Assembly (NCBI GenBank): GCA_963575745.1 | Contig: CAUYUJ010022559.1 | Coordinates: 489,199 to 553,198, forward strand | Direction of reading: 5' to 3' | Origin: Prorocentrum cordatum | Taxonomy: Eukaryota; Sar; Dinophyceae; Prorocentrales; Prorocentraceae | Length of the DNA: 64,000 bases | Part shown: positions 22,440 to 32,199 of the stretch, piece after piece | Numbering within the stretch: the stretch's first letter is position 1 | Layout of the letters: every line of letters begins with the position of its first letter | The notes under the pieces: model-generated | What the model saw: the letters and a program-made list of their open reading frames with translations, nothing else | The model's database searches: none | What the model was told of the DNA's origin: nothing | Translations under genes and position numbers: made by a program

Positions 22440-24055
22440 GTGGGGCTCCCTATGGGGCCACGAAGCATTGCACTGGGCGGGGGAGACGCATGCGAAGTTT
22501 GCCATTGGGGCATTCGGTTGAGCCCCCCGTGGGCCACGAAACGTTGTGGTGGGTGGGGGGGACGCATGCGGACTTTGCCCGTGGGACATTCGTTGGAGCT
22601 CCTTATGTGCCACGAGACGTTGTATTGGGTGGGGGGGGGGGGCGCATGCGGACTTTGCCGCTGGGGCCTGAATTCGGCGGAGCCCTCTATGGGGCCACGA
22701 AACGTTGTGCTGTGTGCGGGGAACGCATGTGTACTTTACCACTGGGGCATTCGATGGGGCTCTCATGGGGCCACGAATCGGTGGAGCTCCCTATGGAGCC
22801 GCGAAACGCTGTACTGGGTGGTGTGTGACGCGTGCGGGCGGTCCCACTGGGACCTCCGGTGGGGCCCCCTGTGGGGCCACGTTCGACGCGCTGTACTTGG
22901 TGTGCGGGACGCCTGAGGGCGGTCCCATTGGGACTTTCGGTGGGGCTCCCTGTGGGGCCACGAAACGCTGTACTGGGAGGGGGCGACGCACGCAGGCCGT
23001 GCGACTGGGACCTTCGGTGGGGCTCCCTGTGGGCCACGAAGCGTTGCACTGGGTGTGCGAACGCAAGCGGGCGGTGATAGTTGGACCTTCGGTTGATCCC
23101 CTTGTGGGGCCACGAAACGCTGTACTGGGCGTGCGGGGCGCATGCGGGCGGTCACACTGGGGCCGTCGGTTGATCTCCCTATGGTGCCACGAAGCGTTGT
23201 AATGGGTGATGCGTGGCGCATGCGGGCGGTCCCACTGGGTCCGTCGGTGGGTTCCCCTATTTGGGGGCACGGAACGCTGTGCTGGGTGGCGCTTGGCGCA
23301 TGCGGGCGGTGCCGCGAAGGCCGTCTGTAGAGCTCCCCATGGGCCACGAGACCTTGTACTGGGTGGTGCGTGGCGCATGCGGGTGGTCCCATTGGGACCT
23401 TCGGTGGGGCTCTCTATAGGGTCACGAATCGTTGCACTGGTTGGTGCGTGACGCATGCGGGCGGTGGCGCTGGCGCCGTCGGTGGATCTCCGCATGGGGC
23501 CACGAAGCGTTGTACTGGGTGGTGCGTAGCGCATGCGGGCGCCCCCACTGGGGCCGTCGGTGGAGCTCCGCATGAGGCCACGAAGCGCTGTACTGTGTGG
23601 TCCGTTACGCATGCGGGCGGTCCCATTGGGGCCTTCGGTGTAGCTCCCTATATAGAGCCACGAAACGCTGTACTGGGTGGTGCGTGACGCATGCGGGCGG
23701 TGCCACTGGGGCTTTCGGTCGAGCTCCCTATGGAGCTACGAATGGCTGTATTGGGTGTGCGTGGCGCATGCGGGCGGTCTCATTGGGACCTTCGGTGGAA
23801 CTCCCTATGGGGCCACGAAACGCTTTACGGGGTGGTGCGTGACGCATGCAGGCGGTGCTGCTGGGACCTTCGGTGGATCTCCTTATGGGGCCACGAAACG
23901 CTGTGCTGGGTGGTGCGCGACGCATGCGGACGGTCCCACTGGGGCCGTCGGTTGATCTCCCTGTGGGGCCGCGAAGCGCTGTACTGGGTGGTGCGTGACG
24001 CATGCGGGCGGTCTCACTGGGACCATCGGAGGAGCTCCCTATGGGGCCCCGAAAC
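22440..24055 (+). repeat. 78-bp satellite, about 21 copies
   Basis: The motif GCATGCGGGCGGT recurs at about 23140, 23218, 23298, 23375, 23453, 23531, 23609, 23689, 23765, 23843, 23922 and 24000, a spacing of 76-80 bp. Each unit also has GGGGCCACGAAACGCTGTAC. Units are roughly 75-90% alike by eye. Because 78 is a multiple of three, several frames stay open for hundreds of bases, without protein features. Confidence 0.93.
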
Positions 24056-24349
24056 ATATGAAGGGTGTGCTGAACGGGTGATGTTGCTAATGATGGTGAT
24101 TGAGGGGGGAGGGGGGGGATGAAGGAAGGAAGAGACGCGGGGGCCGTCCGTTCAAAACGAGGGCCCAACACCACAGAATGGTTGGGAACAAGAGACATCC
24201 GAGGAGGCTCTTCTGATCGTAATGTTTTTTCCCTACCTAGGCTCTGCCTAGAAGGGTTCTTACTCTCTTAGCTAAAGGGGCCGGGCAGTGGAAAGCGCCC
24301 CGGGCGGTTCCCCCAGTCCCCTGGGAGCGGTTCCCCCCAGTCCCCTGGG

Positions 24350-24875
24350 AGCTTTAGCTTTAGCTTTAGCTTTAGCTTAGCTGTAGCTTAGCTTAGCTTA
24401 GCGTTTCGCTTAGCGTTTCGCTTAGCTTTTCGTTTAGAGCTTAGCTTAGATTTAGCTTAGCTTTAGCTCAGCTTGAGCTTAGCTTGAGCTTAGCTGCAGC
24501 TTAGCTTTAGCTTAGCTTTAGCTTAGCTTTGGCTTAGCTGTAGCTTAGCTGTAGCTTAGCTTCAGCTTAGTTTTAGCTTAGCTTTAGCTTAGCTGTAGCT
24601 TAGCTGTTGCTCCAATTTAGCTTAGCTTTAGTTTAGCTTTAGCTTAGCTTCAGCTTAGCTTTAGCTTAGCTGTGGCTTAGCTTTAGCTTAGCTTTAGTTT
24701 AGCTTTAGCTTAGCTTTAGCTTAGCTGTGGCTTAGCTTTAGCTTAGCTTTTGCTTAGCTTTAGCTTAGCTTTAGCTTAGCAGTAGCTTAGCGTTAGCTTA
24801 GCGTTACTGTTACTACAAATGCTGCTTTCCTAGGGGTTCCAACTCCTAGGTAGGGTCGCACTTGGATAATTTCCT
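24350..24875 (+). repeat. TTTAGCTTAGC array plus 70-bp unit, long copy
   Basis: Nearly 450 bp of TTTAGCTTAGC and variants (GTAGCTTAGC, TTGAGCTTAGC), then the unit also found at 6655-6725. A duplicated CCCCAGTCCCCTGGGAG lies just upstream (24310-24348). Confidence 0.9.
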
Positions 24876-25176
24876 CCTCCTCCTCCTCCTCCTCCTCCTC
24901 CTCCTCCTCTCTCTTTACTCTCCCCCGCCTCCTCCTCCTCCTCCTCCTCCTCCTCCTCCTCCTCATCATCATCATCATCATCATCATCATCACCATCATC
25001 ATCATCCCCCCTTGCACTTCCAAGAAACCAGAGGAGACTCCGAGAGTCACTCAAAAGGCTTATGGCTCTTCTGTTCGCCCTCTTTCTTCCTCCTCCTCCT
25101 TCGTCGTCGTCATCGGCGTCGTCTTCGTGGTCGTCGTCTTCGTCGTCGTCGGGTGCGTCGTCATTGTCGTGGTCAT

Positions 25177-25208
<32 letters not shown>

Positions 25209-25215
25209 TATCGCT
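24876..25215 (+). repeat. CCT, ATC and TCG arrays
   Basis: CCT (24876-24962), ATC (24963-25008) and, after a short unique stretch, GTC/TCG (25095-25215). Confidence 0.9.
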
Positions 25216-25464
25216 TTCTTCCTCTCTCGCCCCACCGCCTTCTCTTTCTCCTCCTCCGCCCCATCCTCCTCCCACTCCTCCCACAAGGAAGAAGTAAAAG
25301 GAAGCAAGTAGGAATTAGGAGCAACGAGAGGAGATAGGCGAGGGCATGAGGAGGTAAGCGCGAAAGCCACGACATTCGGTAGGGCTCAGTAAAAGTAGCT
25401 GTTTCGGGATGGGCTGGTGGGGATACGCGAAGCGTCAAGAATTTAAAACTGAGCTGCCGTGCGC

Positions 25465-26095
25465 TCACTCGCCCGCTGCCGCAGGCTCGTCCGGCGCCGC
25501 AGGCTCGTCCGGCGCCGCAGCCACAGGCGCCGCCGCAGCCGCCTCCACAGGCGCCGCCGCAGCCGCAGCCGCCTCCTCGTCGAAGTCCTCCAGCTGCGTG
25601 TCGAAGTCCTCCAGCTGCGTCGAAGTCCTCCAGCTCGAGAGCTCGTCCTTCTTATCATTCTCATTGACGCTCTCTGGGCCCTCGTCCTTCTCAATTTCCT
25701 TGTCGTTCCCGGGGGCATCGTCGTCATCGCTCTCCTTCTTGTTCTCCTTCTCGCCCTCGGCCTTGCCACCTTTTGCCTTCTTGCCCTTGCCGCCAGACTT
25801 GCCGCCCTTGGACTTCTTTTTCCCCTTGCCGCCAGATTTGCCGCCCTTGGACTTCTTGTCCTTCCCCTCGGGAGGATCGTCCGAACTGGCGCCCTCATCT
25901 GCATCTTTGGGCACATCATGAGCTTTGATCATCTTCTGCATGAGCTTGTTGGCGTGCTGCACCGTCCCGATCAGGGTGTCTGAGACGGGGGCTCTGGCGT
26001 TTGAGAATTTCGTCCACACTTGCCTCGTGCCGTGGCGGATTGCGCACTCCCACCCGTCGATCTTCGGCCTAGGGCTGATCAGCACCTGCGGCTGC
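25465..26095 (-). CDS. Candidate gene A, 3' block: Lys/Gly-rich acidic tail
   Basis: The minus-strand frame starts with IWQPQVLISPRPKIDGWECA, a well-mixed protein-like stretch continuing through TRQVWTKFSNARAP and NKLMQKMIKAHDV. It then becomes KSKGGKSGGKGKK repeats, an acidic KESDDDD/NEND segment, two TQLEDFD repeats and an Ala/Pro tail ending at TGA 25465. No known domain was found. A stop sits about eight codons upstream, so it should be joined by splicing or a small indel to the segment at 26109-26213. A nuclear or nucleic-acid-binding role would be guesswork from charge alone. Confidence 0.55.
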
Positions 26096-26108
26096 CAAAT
26101 CGACGGGA

Positions 26109-26213
26109 CTTAAGGGGGGCGACTAAGTCGACGACGCGGTCAAAGATGAGGAGCAGGGGGGTGCCCTCCAGATCCTCCTTTCCTTTGTCCACGTCGGCGT
26201 ACGAGTACGAGTG
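26109..26213 (-). CDS. Candidate gene A, short segment
   Basis: The minus-strand frame reads YADVDKGKEDLEGTPLLLIF then DRVVDLVAPLK, which has normal amino-acid composition. It lies between a fold-back element (26222-26355) and the block at 25465-26095, and is out of frame with the latter. Boundaries are approximate. Confidence 0.4.
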
Positions 26214-26221
26214 CGAGCAGT

Positions 26222-26355
26222 GCTGGACCTAAAAGCTGTTTTGCTGCATTTCGGCTGCGTTTTGTTTCTCGTTTTGGCAGGGGGGCGCAGGACAACAGGT
26301 AGGACAAAACGAACAACAAAACGACAACAACACGAACACAACGTTTAGGTCCAGC
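26222..26355. mobile_element. Fold-back element within candidate gene A
   Basis: Perfect 12-bp inverted ends: GCTGGACCTAAA at 26222-26233 and TTTAGGTCCAGC at 26344-26355. They continue imperfectly inward. The element is 134 bp and separates two coding-like segments of the same strand, so it fits a transposon-derived intron (introner). Confidence 0.6.
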
Positions 26356-27385
26356 CCTGAATACGAGAACGAGGGTGGAGGCAGGCGAGTGCTTGCACGC
26401 GCCGTTGGACCTTCCACGAGCCGCTCCTCTCACAGACCTGCCTGCACGTCTCGATGCTGTTCTCGTCCTCCACGGCGACGCCCGCATCCTTGTCGCCATC
26501 GTCGGACACCTTGAGCTTCTTGCCTGCGACCTGCAGGTGGTCCATGCTCGAACCAGCAGACGCCCTCTTGCCGCTCAGTCTGCACCAGCGGGCCTCAGAC
26601 ACGTAGTCGGACTTGTCCACGCCTGCAGTCAGGTCCACGCTCTCGGACGCCGTCTCGCCACAGTCGTCGGCAGCGTTCTTCTTGCCCTTGCCTTTGTCGG
26701 CCTTGCCCTTGCCGTTGTCGGACTTGTCCTCGCCCTTGCCGTTGTCTGCCTTGCCAGCGCTCGGGGGGCCCTTGTCGGCAGCGTTCTTCTTGCCCTTGCC
26801 TTTGTCGGCCTTGCCCTTGCCGTTGTCGGACTTGTCCTCGCCCTTGCCGTTGTCTGCCTTGCCAGTGCTCGGGGGGCCGTTGTCGGCCTTGCCCTTGGAG
26901 CCCCTGCTGGACTTGCCCTTGCCAGACTTGCCCCTGCCCTTGCCCTTGCCCTTGCCGCTGCCCTTCCCCGCCCTCGCCGGAGTCGCTACGTGCTGGACGG
27001 CAGCCGCATCAGCCGCACCGGCTGGGTTCTTCACCTCGTCGTACGAGACCCCCTCGGCGAGCCACCTGTCCCCGTCAGACCAGACGAAAACTGCGACCCC
27101 AGCTGTTGACGAGACGACCTCGTCCGCCCAGTTGTCATCGCATGTCCGTTTTGCCCACCCGTCCACCATCTTGAAGTCCACGTCCGTGATATCTTCGGTC
27201 CAGTACGCCTCCTCGATCTTCGACCAGCTCGAGCCCTCGCCGCCATCCTGGCGGGGCTCCTCGGCCACGTCCCACTCGGACTCGTCTGACACGTCCTCCA
27301 GGGGCTCGTGCTCGCCTGCTTCGTCGTCGTCGTCGTTCCCCCTCGCCGTTTTCCTCCAGCCAGCCTCCTCTTCCTCCTCCTCCTC
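26356..27385 (-). CDS. Candidate gene A, central block
   Basis: A long minus-strand frame. After an acidic start, the sequence EEPRQDGGEGSSWSKIEEAY to WLAEGVSYDEVKNP looks like ordinary protein, with Trp and aromatic residues well spread. A GKGKGKGRGKSGKGK segment follows, then two tandem 39-residue units (GKADNGKGEDKSDNGKGKAD, then KGKGKKNAAD). The end, SGKRASAGSSMDHLQVAGKK to SIETCRQVCERSG, is again ordinary. The duplicated unit is visible in the DNA at about 26670-26890. No known family was recognised. The 5' edge near 27385 runs into GAG repeats and the true acceptor is unclear. Confidence 0.55.
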
Positions 27386-27654
27386 CTCCTCGGAGCTGCC
27401 CACCCTATGGCCCTCTCCCTCATCTCCACCTCCCCATTTCCGCTTTCCTCCTCTTCCCTCCCCTCGCTCTTCTCAGTGTCCTCTTCCTCCTTTCCCCTCA
27501 TCTCCCTCGGCCCCGCCAGGGGTGCCTTTGGGCCAGATTTTCGAGGTGGTCCCAGCCGCGGCCACAAGGTGCTTCCTGGAGAACCCGAAAAGGGCGAAAA
27601 AAGTCCAGAAGCTTCTCGAACCTCGAAGTTCGAACCTCGATCGAAAAATCGCCC

Positions 27655-27722
27655 CCCCTGCTCCTCCTTCTCCTCCTCCTTCTCCTCCTCCTTCCCCTCC
27701 TTCCTCCTCCTCCTTTTCCTCG

Positions 27723-27760
<38 letters not shown>

Positions 27761-27830
27761 TCCTCCTCCTCCTCCTCCTCCTCCTCCTCCTCTTCCTCCT
27801 CCTCCTCCTCCTCCTCCTCTCGTCGTCGTC
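27655..27830 (+). repeat. CCT/CTG array in a probable intron
   Basis: CCTCCT with a GCTCCT run (27725-27760), lying between two exon-like segments. Confidence 0.85.
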
Positions 27831-27832
27831 AC

Positions 27833-27963
27833 CTGCGTCGGGGTCGGTGAGCGACTCCAGGGACTCGTCGCTGCTCGAAGAGTCCCTGAAGAAGTCGCGG
27901 GCGAGCAACCGTGGGCCAGGCATCATCTCGCGCCGGAGGTCGTCGGGGATGGCGTAATTGTTC
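27833..27963 (-). CDS. Candidate gene A, exon with AG/GT borders
   Basis: 131 bp on the minus strand reading NNYAIPDDLRREMMPGPRLL, ARDFF, then SSSSDESLESLTDPDA. It is bordered by CCAG on the acceptor side and GTGACG on the donor side, both canonical. Both flanking intervals are trinucleotide arrays. No known domain was recognised. Confidence 0.55.
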
Positions 27964-27984
27964 CTGGCGGGGCTCCCTCCTCCA

Positions 27985-28440
27985 TACTCCTCCTCCTCCT
28001 CCTCCTTCTTCTCCTCCTCCTCCTCCTCCTCATCATCATCATCATCATCATCATAATCTTCTTCATCATCATCATCATCATCATCCTCATCCTTCTTCAC
28101 CTCCTCCTCCTCCTCCTTCTCCTCCTCCTCCTCCTCCTCCATCACCTTCTCCTTCTTCTCCTCCTACTTCTCCTTCTCCTGGATACTCCTCCTCCTCCTC
28201 CTCTTCCTCTTCCTTCTCTGCATCCTCTGCCTCTTCCTCGTCCTTCTGCTCCTCTGCCTCCTCATCCTCCTCCCCCTAGTCGTCATTGTTGTCGTCCTCC
28301 TCCTCCTCCTGCACCTCCCCCCCCTCCTCATTTTGCTCCTCGTCGTCGTCCTCCTCCTCCTCCTATCCTCCTCCTCATTATCCCCCTCCTCCTATCCCCC
28401 TCCTCCTTCTCCTTCTCCTTCTCCTCATCCTTCCATTGAT
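27985..28440 (+). repeat. CCT/CAT arrays in a probable intron
   Basis: CCTCCT alternating with CATCAT (28030-28090) and CTTCTC runs. Confidence 0.88.
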
Positions 28441-28589
28441 CGTCCCCCTTTTTTCTCATCTACCCCTCTGCCCCCCCCGATCATTATCCGAGAAATACCC
28501 CTCCATTCCCATCATGAACACTCACCCTTCCCCCCCTCTTCGTTGAGGGGGAGGGCCATCCCTCTCCTCGTCCCAGGTGGACGTTTGTT

Positions 28590-28685
28590 CCCCAGGGTCC
28601 GCACGACACGGCGCCATCCGGCCAGCAGGTCGACGATCTTCTTGGCCTCCCTGCACGCGTGCCGCGCGTCGCAGTCCAGCACCGA
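28590..28685 (-). CDS. Candidate gene A, exon-like segment
   Basis: The minus strand reads VLDCDARHACREAKKIVDLL, then AGWRRVVRTLG, an amphipathic, well-mixed stretch. Edges are estimated from where the protein-like composition stops. No canonical acceptor was found. Confidence 0.45.
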
Positions 28686-28694
28686 TGGGGAAAG

Positions 28695-28920
28695 GCAGGA
28701 GGAGGATGGGGGAGGAACATGGGGGAGAATGCGGGCAGTAAAAAGAAGGAGGGAGAAGGGAGGATGGGCGAGGAAGAGGAGGTCCAGGAGGAGGAGGAGC
28801 AGGAGGAGAGGAGGAGGAGGCGGAGGAGGAGGAGGAGGACCAGCAGGAGGAGGAAGAGGAGGAGGAGGGGCAGGAGGAGGAGCAGGAGGGGGAAGAGGGG
28901 AGGATGCGGAGGAGGAAACA
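28695..28920 (+). repeat. GAG array in a probable intron
   Basis: Plus-strand purine array with GCA interruptions between two exon-like segments. Confidence 0.88.
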
Positions 28921-28932
28921 GATAAGTAGCAC

Positions 28933-29023
28933 CTTGAATACAGCCCGTTCAACCTCGGGAACCTCGAAGATCATGTCCTCCTTGAGGTTCGCCAGCTTGC
29001 GCAGGGGCCGATGCCAGCCGCTC
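28933..29023 (-). CDS. Candidate gene A, exon with AG/GT borders
   Basis: 91 bp on the minus strand reading SGWHRPLRKLANLKEDMIFE, then VPEVERAVFK. It is bordered by CGTAG (acceptor) and AAG followed by GTGCTA (donor). Composition is that of a folded protein, with charged residues alternating with hydrophobics. The family is unknown. Confidence 0.55.
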
Positions 29024-29298
29024 CTACGGGAGCGGGGTCACCCTCTCGACTCTCACCCCCCCTCCGTTTTCATTGGTGATCGGCCATCCTGCTCCTCGCC
29101 ATCTTGCTCAGCCTCCTCCCCTCCTCCCGTCGTCGTCGTCCTCCTGCTGCTCCTGTTTTTTCTCCTGGTCATCCTCCGACTGCTTTTAATGCATCACGCA
29201 TCCTCCCGCATCCTCTTCATTCTCCCCCTTCCCTCCCTTTAGGCCTCATCATCCTCCTTCTTTCCTTCATCCTCACATTCATACTTCGAGTCTGGCTC

Positions 29299-29384
29299 CT
29301 CATGATGAACTCGCCCAGGCCACGCACGCGCTTCGAGCCGTGCGTGTCCCACTTGCACAGCACGAAAGTCATCTTCCGATGGTC
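29299..29384 (-). CDS. Candidate gene A, exon-like segment
   Basis: The minus strand reads DHRKMTFVLCKWDTHGSKRV, then RGLGEFIMR. A pyrimidine-rich tract ending CTCAAG precedes it, as at a 3' splice site. The donor side (AG followed by GAGCC) is not canonical; dinoflagellate introns often use GA or GC donors. Confidence 0.5.
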
Positions 29385-29479
29385 CTTGAGGAATGAGGGG
29401 GAGGCTTCGAAGGTGGAGCGGGAAGGGAGCGAGGAGGACGATGGGGAAGATGAGCGAGAAGAGAAGGAGGATGGTCCGA

Positions 29480-29606
29480 CGGCAGCGGAAGCAGCCGCAG
29501 CGCCGACGCAATCTGCTCGACGAACATCTGCTCGGAAGAAGCCGCAGCGCCGGCGCTCTCCTCAATATACTTCTGAGCCAAAACGGCTGTCTGGAGACGA
29601 GGAGTA
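29480..29606 (-). CDS. Candidate gene A, most 5' exon-like segment
   Basis: The minus strand reads TPRLQTAVLAQKYIEESAGA, then ASSEQMFVEQIASALRLL. A pyrimidine-rich interval (about 29390-29475) follows. The only internal Met is in SSEQMFVEQ. A spliced-leader-like stretch overlaps this segment at 29570-29588. Immediately upstream begins the inverted composite satellite, so no more exons are visible. Confidence 0.5.
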
Positions 29607-30400
29607 GCTCCACAGGTTTCGCCATTTTACCTATACGACCACCCTTCGGGTGATAAGGAGGTTCGGGGGGGAGCAACCAACTTCTCACTCACTATCGATA
29701 TCACCCGATCGGTTTTACTATCAATATCCCTATCGATCTCACTATCGATTTCATCATCGATCACACTCGATCGGTTTCATAGGATCGTCTCACTCGACCG
29801 ATCTTACTCGATCAATCCCGCTATCGATCTCACCATTGCTCTTACAAGCGACACCACTAGTGATCTCACGATGTATCTCACAATTGTCACAATCGATTTC
29901 ACTCAATGGACCTCACCATCGATTTCACTGTTTCTCTTAGTATCGATCCCACACACAATACCACTATCGATATTGCAATCGTTGCTCCTATCCCTCTCAC
30001 AATCGATGTCACCATTGATCTCACTATCGATCTCACTATATATATATACCACGTTAGAATGTACAATCGATCTCTCTATCGATCTTTTCATCGGTCTCAC
30101 GATCGATCTCACTATCGATCCCATTATCGATCTCGCGAAACATCACGGAACACCGTCACGAGCCACGATCACGAGACAGCACCACGAGACACCACCACGA
30201 TACTTCATCACGAGACACCATCCCGCGACACCACTATGAGACACCACCACGAGACACCACGAGGCACCGCAAGACACCGCGAGCACCACGAGAAACCACG
30301 AAAGCGAGATGCCGCGAGACAGATGAAGCCTCAACCGAACCGAGCAATTTGTTGCGCCACAGGTTGCGCCATTATAGCCATAGGTTGCGCCATGGCGGCA
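29607..30400 (-). repeat. Composite satellite element, copy 2 (inverted)
   Basis: In minus orientation: GGCGCAACC units (about 30346-30393), GGTGTCTCGTG array (about 30143-30310), GAGATCGATAGT array (about 29690-30140), then CGAAGGGTGGTCGTATA (near 29640) and GGCGAAACCTG. This matches the order in copy 1 at 3.2-4.2 kb, except that GGCGCAACC units sit at the far end here. Confidence 0.75.
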
Positions 30401-30850
30401 CCCACAGGCGATATCTCGGCGGACCCGTTCAAGGAGAATTGAAGCTCGAGGAGGCGGAGGGAGACGAGAAGGAGGAGGAGGAGGCCCCCCCGGAGAGTGG
30501 CGTCCCGCCTCACCCCAGCGGAGTCGACTCTTCACACCTCCTGGCTCTTCCCTGTCCTTCCTCCCCCCCGCCTCCTCCGTCGATCCCTCCTCCATCCTCC
30601 TTCTCCCTCCCTCTCTTCTCCCTACGGCTTCCCTCCATCACTATCCCCAAACACTGCTTGCACTAATTCATGGCTCGTGCCTGCTGCTCTAAGGATTTGG
30701 GTGGGTCGGCCGAGGTTTCGCTTGGCGGGCATCTTTTCGACCCCCCCTCCCTCCCTCGACCTCCAACTCTTCCTGCCCACTGGCCCCCTCCCGTCCCTCG
30801 CCCTCCTGTCGTAGCGGATCCATATCCCTCTCCTCCTTCTCCTCCCTCTC
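30401..30850. other. Pyrimidine-rich intergenic sequence
   Basis: CCT-rich sequence with no gene seen. Confidence 0.45.
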
Positions 30851-30854
30851 CCTC

Positions 30855-31084
30855 ACCCTGGGAGCATCATCATCATCATCAGCATCATCATCATTATTAA
30901 CATCATCATCGCCATCATGATCATCATCGCCATCACCATCATCACCAACATCAGCATCCGCATCACCAACGACATCAGCATCATCATCAACAGCATCATC
31001 AGCATATTCATCATCACTACCAGCATGATAATCTGCATCATCATCATCATCTCACCACCCTCATCAACATCATCATCATCATCC

Positions 31085-31117
<33 letters not shown>

Positions 31118-31205
31118 GCATCATCATCATCATCACCACCACCACCACCACCACCACGCCACCACATCACCACCACCATCACCACCACCACCACCACCAC
31201 CACCA
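30855..31205 (+). repeat. CAT/CAC trinucleotide array
   Basis: ATC/CAT triplets, ending in a run of CAC (31133-31203). Confidence 0.93.
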
Positions 31206-31534
31206 TCATTCACCCTCCGCATGGCGCTCGAGCAGCCTGGGCTCCTCCCGCGGCCGCCATGGCGGCCATGATCGATTCGCCCGCGCTCCATGTGGTGCGC
31301 CCCACAAAGGCCGCGCGCGGCCAGGCGGCCGTCCCTTGGAGTCGGCCAGGGGCGTGGCCTGCAGGCGCCGCGGCGAGATTGTCGCTCCCCGATTGCCCTG
31401 GCAATCGGGACTGGAAGCGGCGGCGCGGCGCGCGAGCTTTGGGAGTGGGCTTGGCTGGGGCAGGCCTGCGGCGCCAACCCGCGGCCCCTTGCGTGGTCTC
31501 TGGGACCACGGTGTGGCCGCGGGCTTGGTGGGCG

Positions 31535-31723
31535 CCCATGTTGGTCGAACTGCCGCTGCCCGACATACAGCCGCTGGATTCGTGGTATTTCGTTGCGTGG
31601 CAGGACCACCTGGTGCCTGCCACGTGGTGGGTCCCGCTGTACAGCGATGCGGGAGGAGGTGGACCCAGCCGTCATCGCGACGGTCTGGCGCGACCCCGAC
31701 GGGCACAACGTACCGCGCCCGTA
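31535..31723 (+). CDS. Possible gene fragment, unknown
   Basis: One plus-strand frame reads MLVELPLPDIQPLDSWYFVA, then WQDHLVPATWWVPLYSDA. The next frame continues MREEVDPAVIATVWRDPDGH and NVPRP before a TAA at 31721-31723. Both halves look like real protein, rich in Trp and Pro, and a one-base indel near 31648 would join them. No known family was recognised. It may be the 3' end of a gene whose upstream part is lost or spliced. Confidence 0.35.
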
Positions 31724-32180
31724 AACAAAACCCAACACCGCTCATACCTCACACGTTTCGCGCCCCAAAGCTAGGCCACCAAAAGCGTTGCACCCCAGGT
31801 GCTGGAGGAGGGAGTCGCAGCGGTGCGCGGCGTTTGAGGACCCAATCGTTGTGCCGCCAGCATCCGTAACGATCACCAACCATCAATAGTCATCACCAAC
31901 AACCATCACCAACTACCATTAACAACCATCAACAGCCATCACAGAACAAAAAAGGACAAAAAGAGACAAAAAGAGACATTGCGACATGAAAAGAGACAAA
32001 AAGAGACAAACAAAGACAAAAAGAGACAAAAGAGACACATTTGCAACTGCGCGCGCCTCCTGGAAGGTATGGAAGGTTGGAGGGCCAGGGAAAGACGAAC
32101 ACCCAGAAAACATTAGAAAATATGGGGAATCCTGGAATTTGTCTGTATGTATGTGTCTGTCCCTGGGCCCCCTCATTCTG
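31724..32180. repeat. CAACCATCAC and GACAAAAAGA repeats
   Basis: Short degenerate arrays at 31875-31945 (AACCATCACCAAC) and 31955-32040 (GACAAAAAGA). The remainder is unique and has no gene. Confidence 0.7.
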
Positions 32181-32199
32181 GGGGCCGATTTTGAGATGC

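Noticed and set aside
22440-24055. CRISPR-like array
   Set aside because: The units are contiguous 78-bp satellite copies. There are no short constant repeats separated by unique spacers, and the genome is eukaryotic.
24835-24860. tRNA gene suggested by GGTTCCAACTCC
   Set aside because: No cloverleaf can be built around it, and the sequence is part of a dispersed repeat unit.
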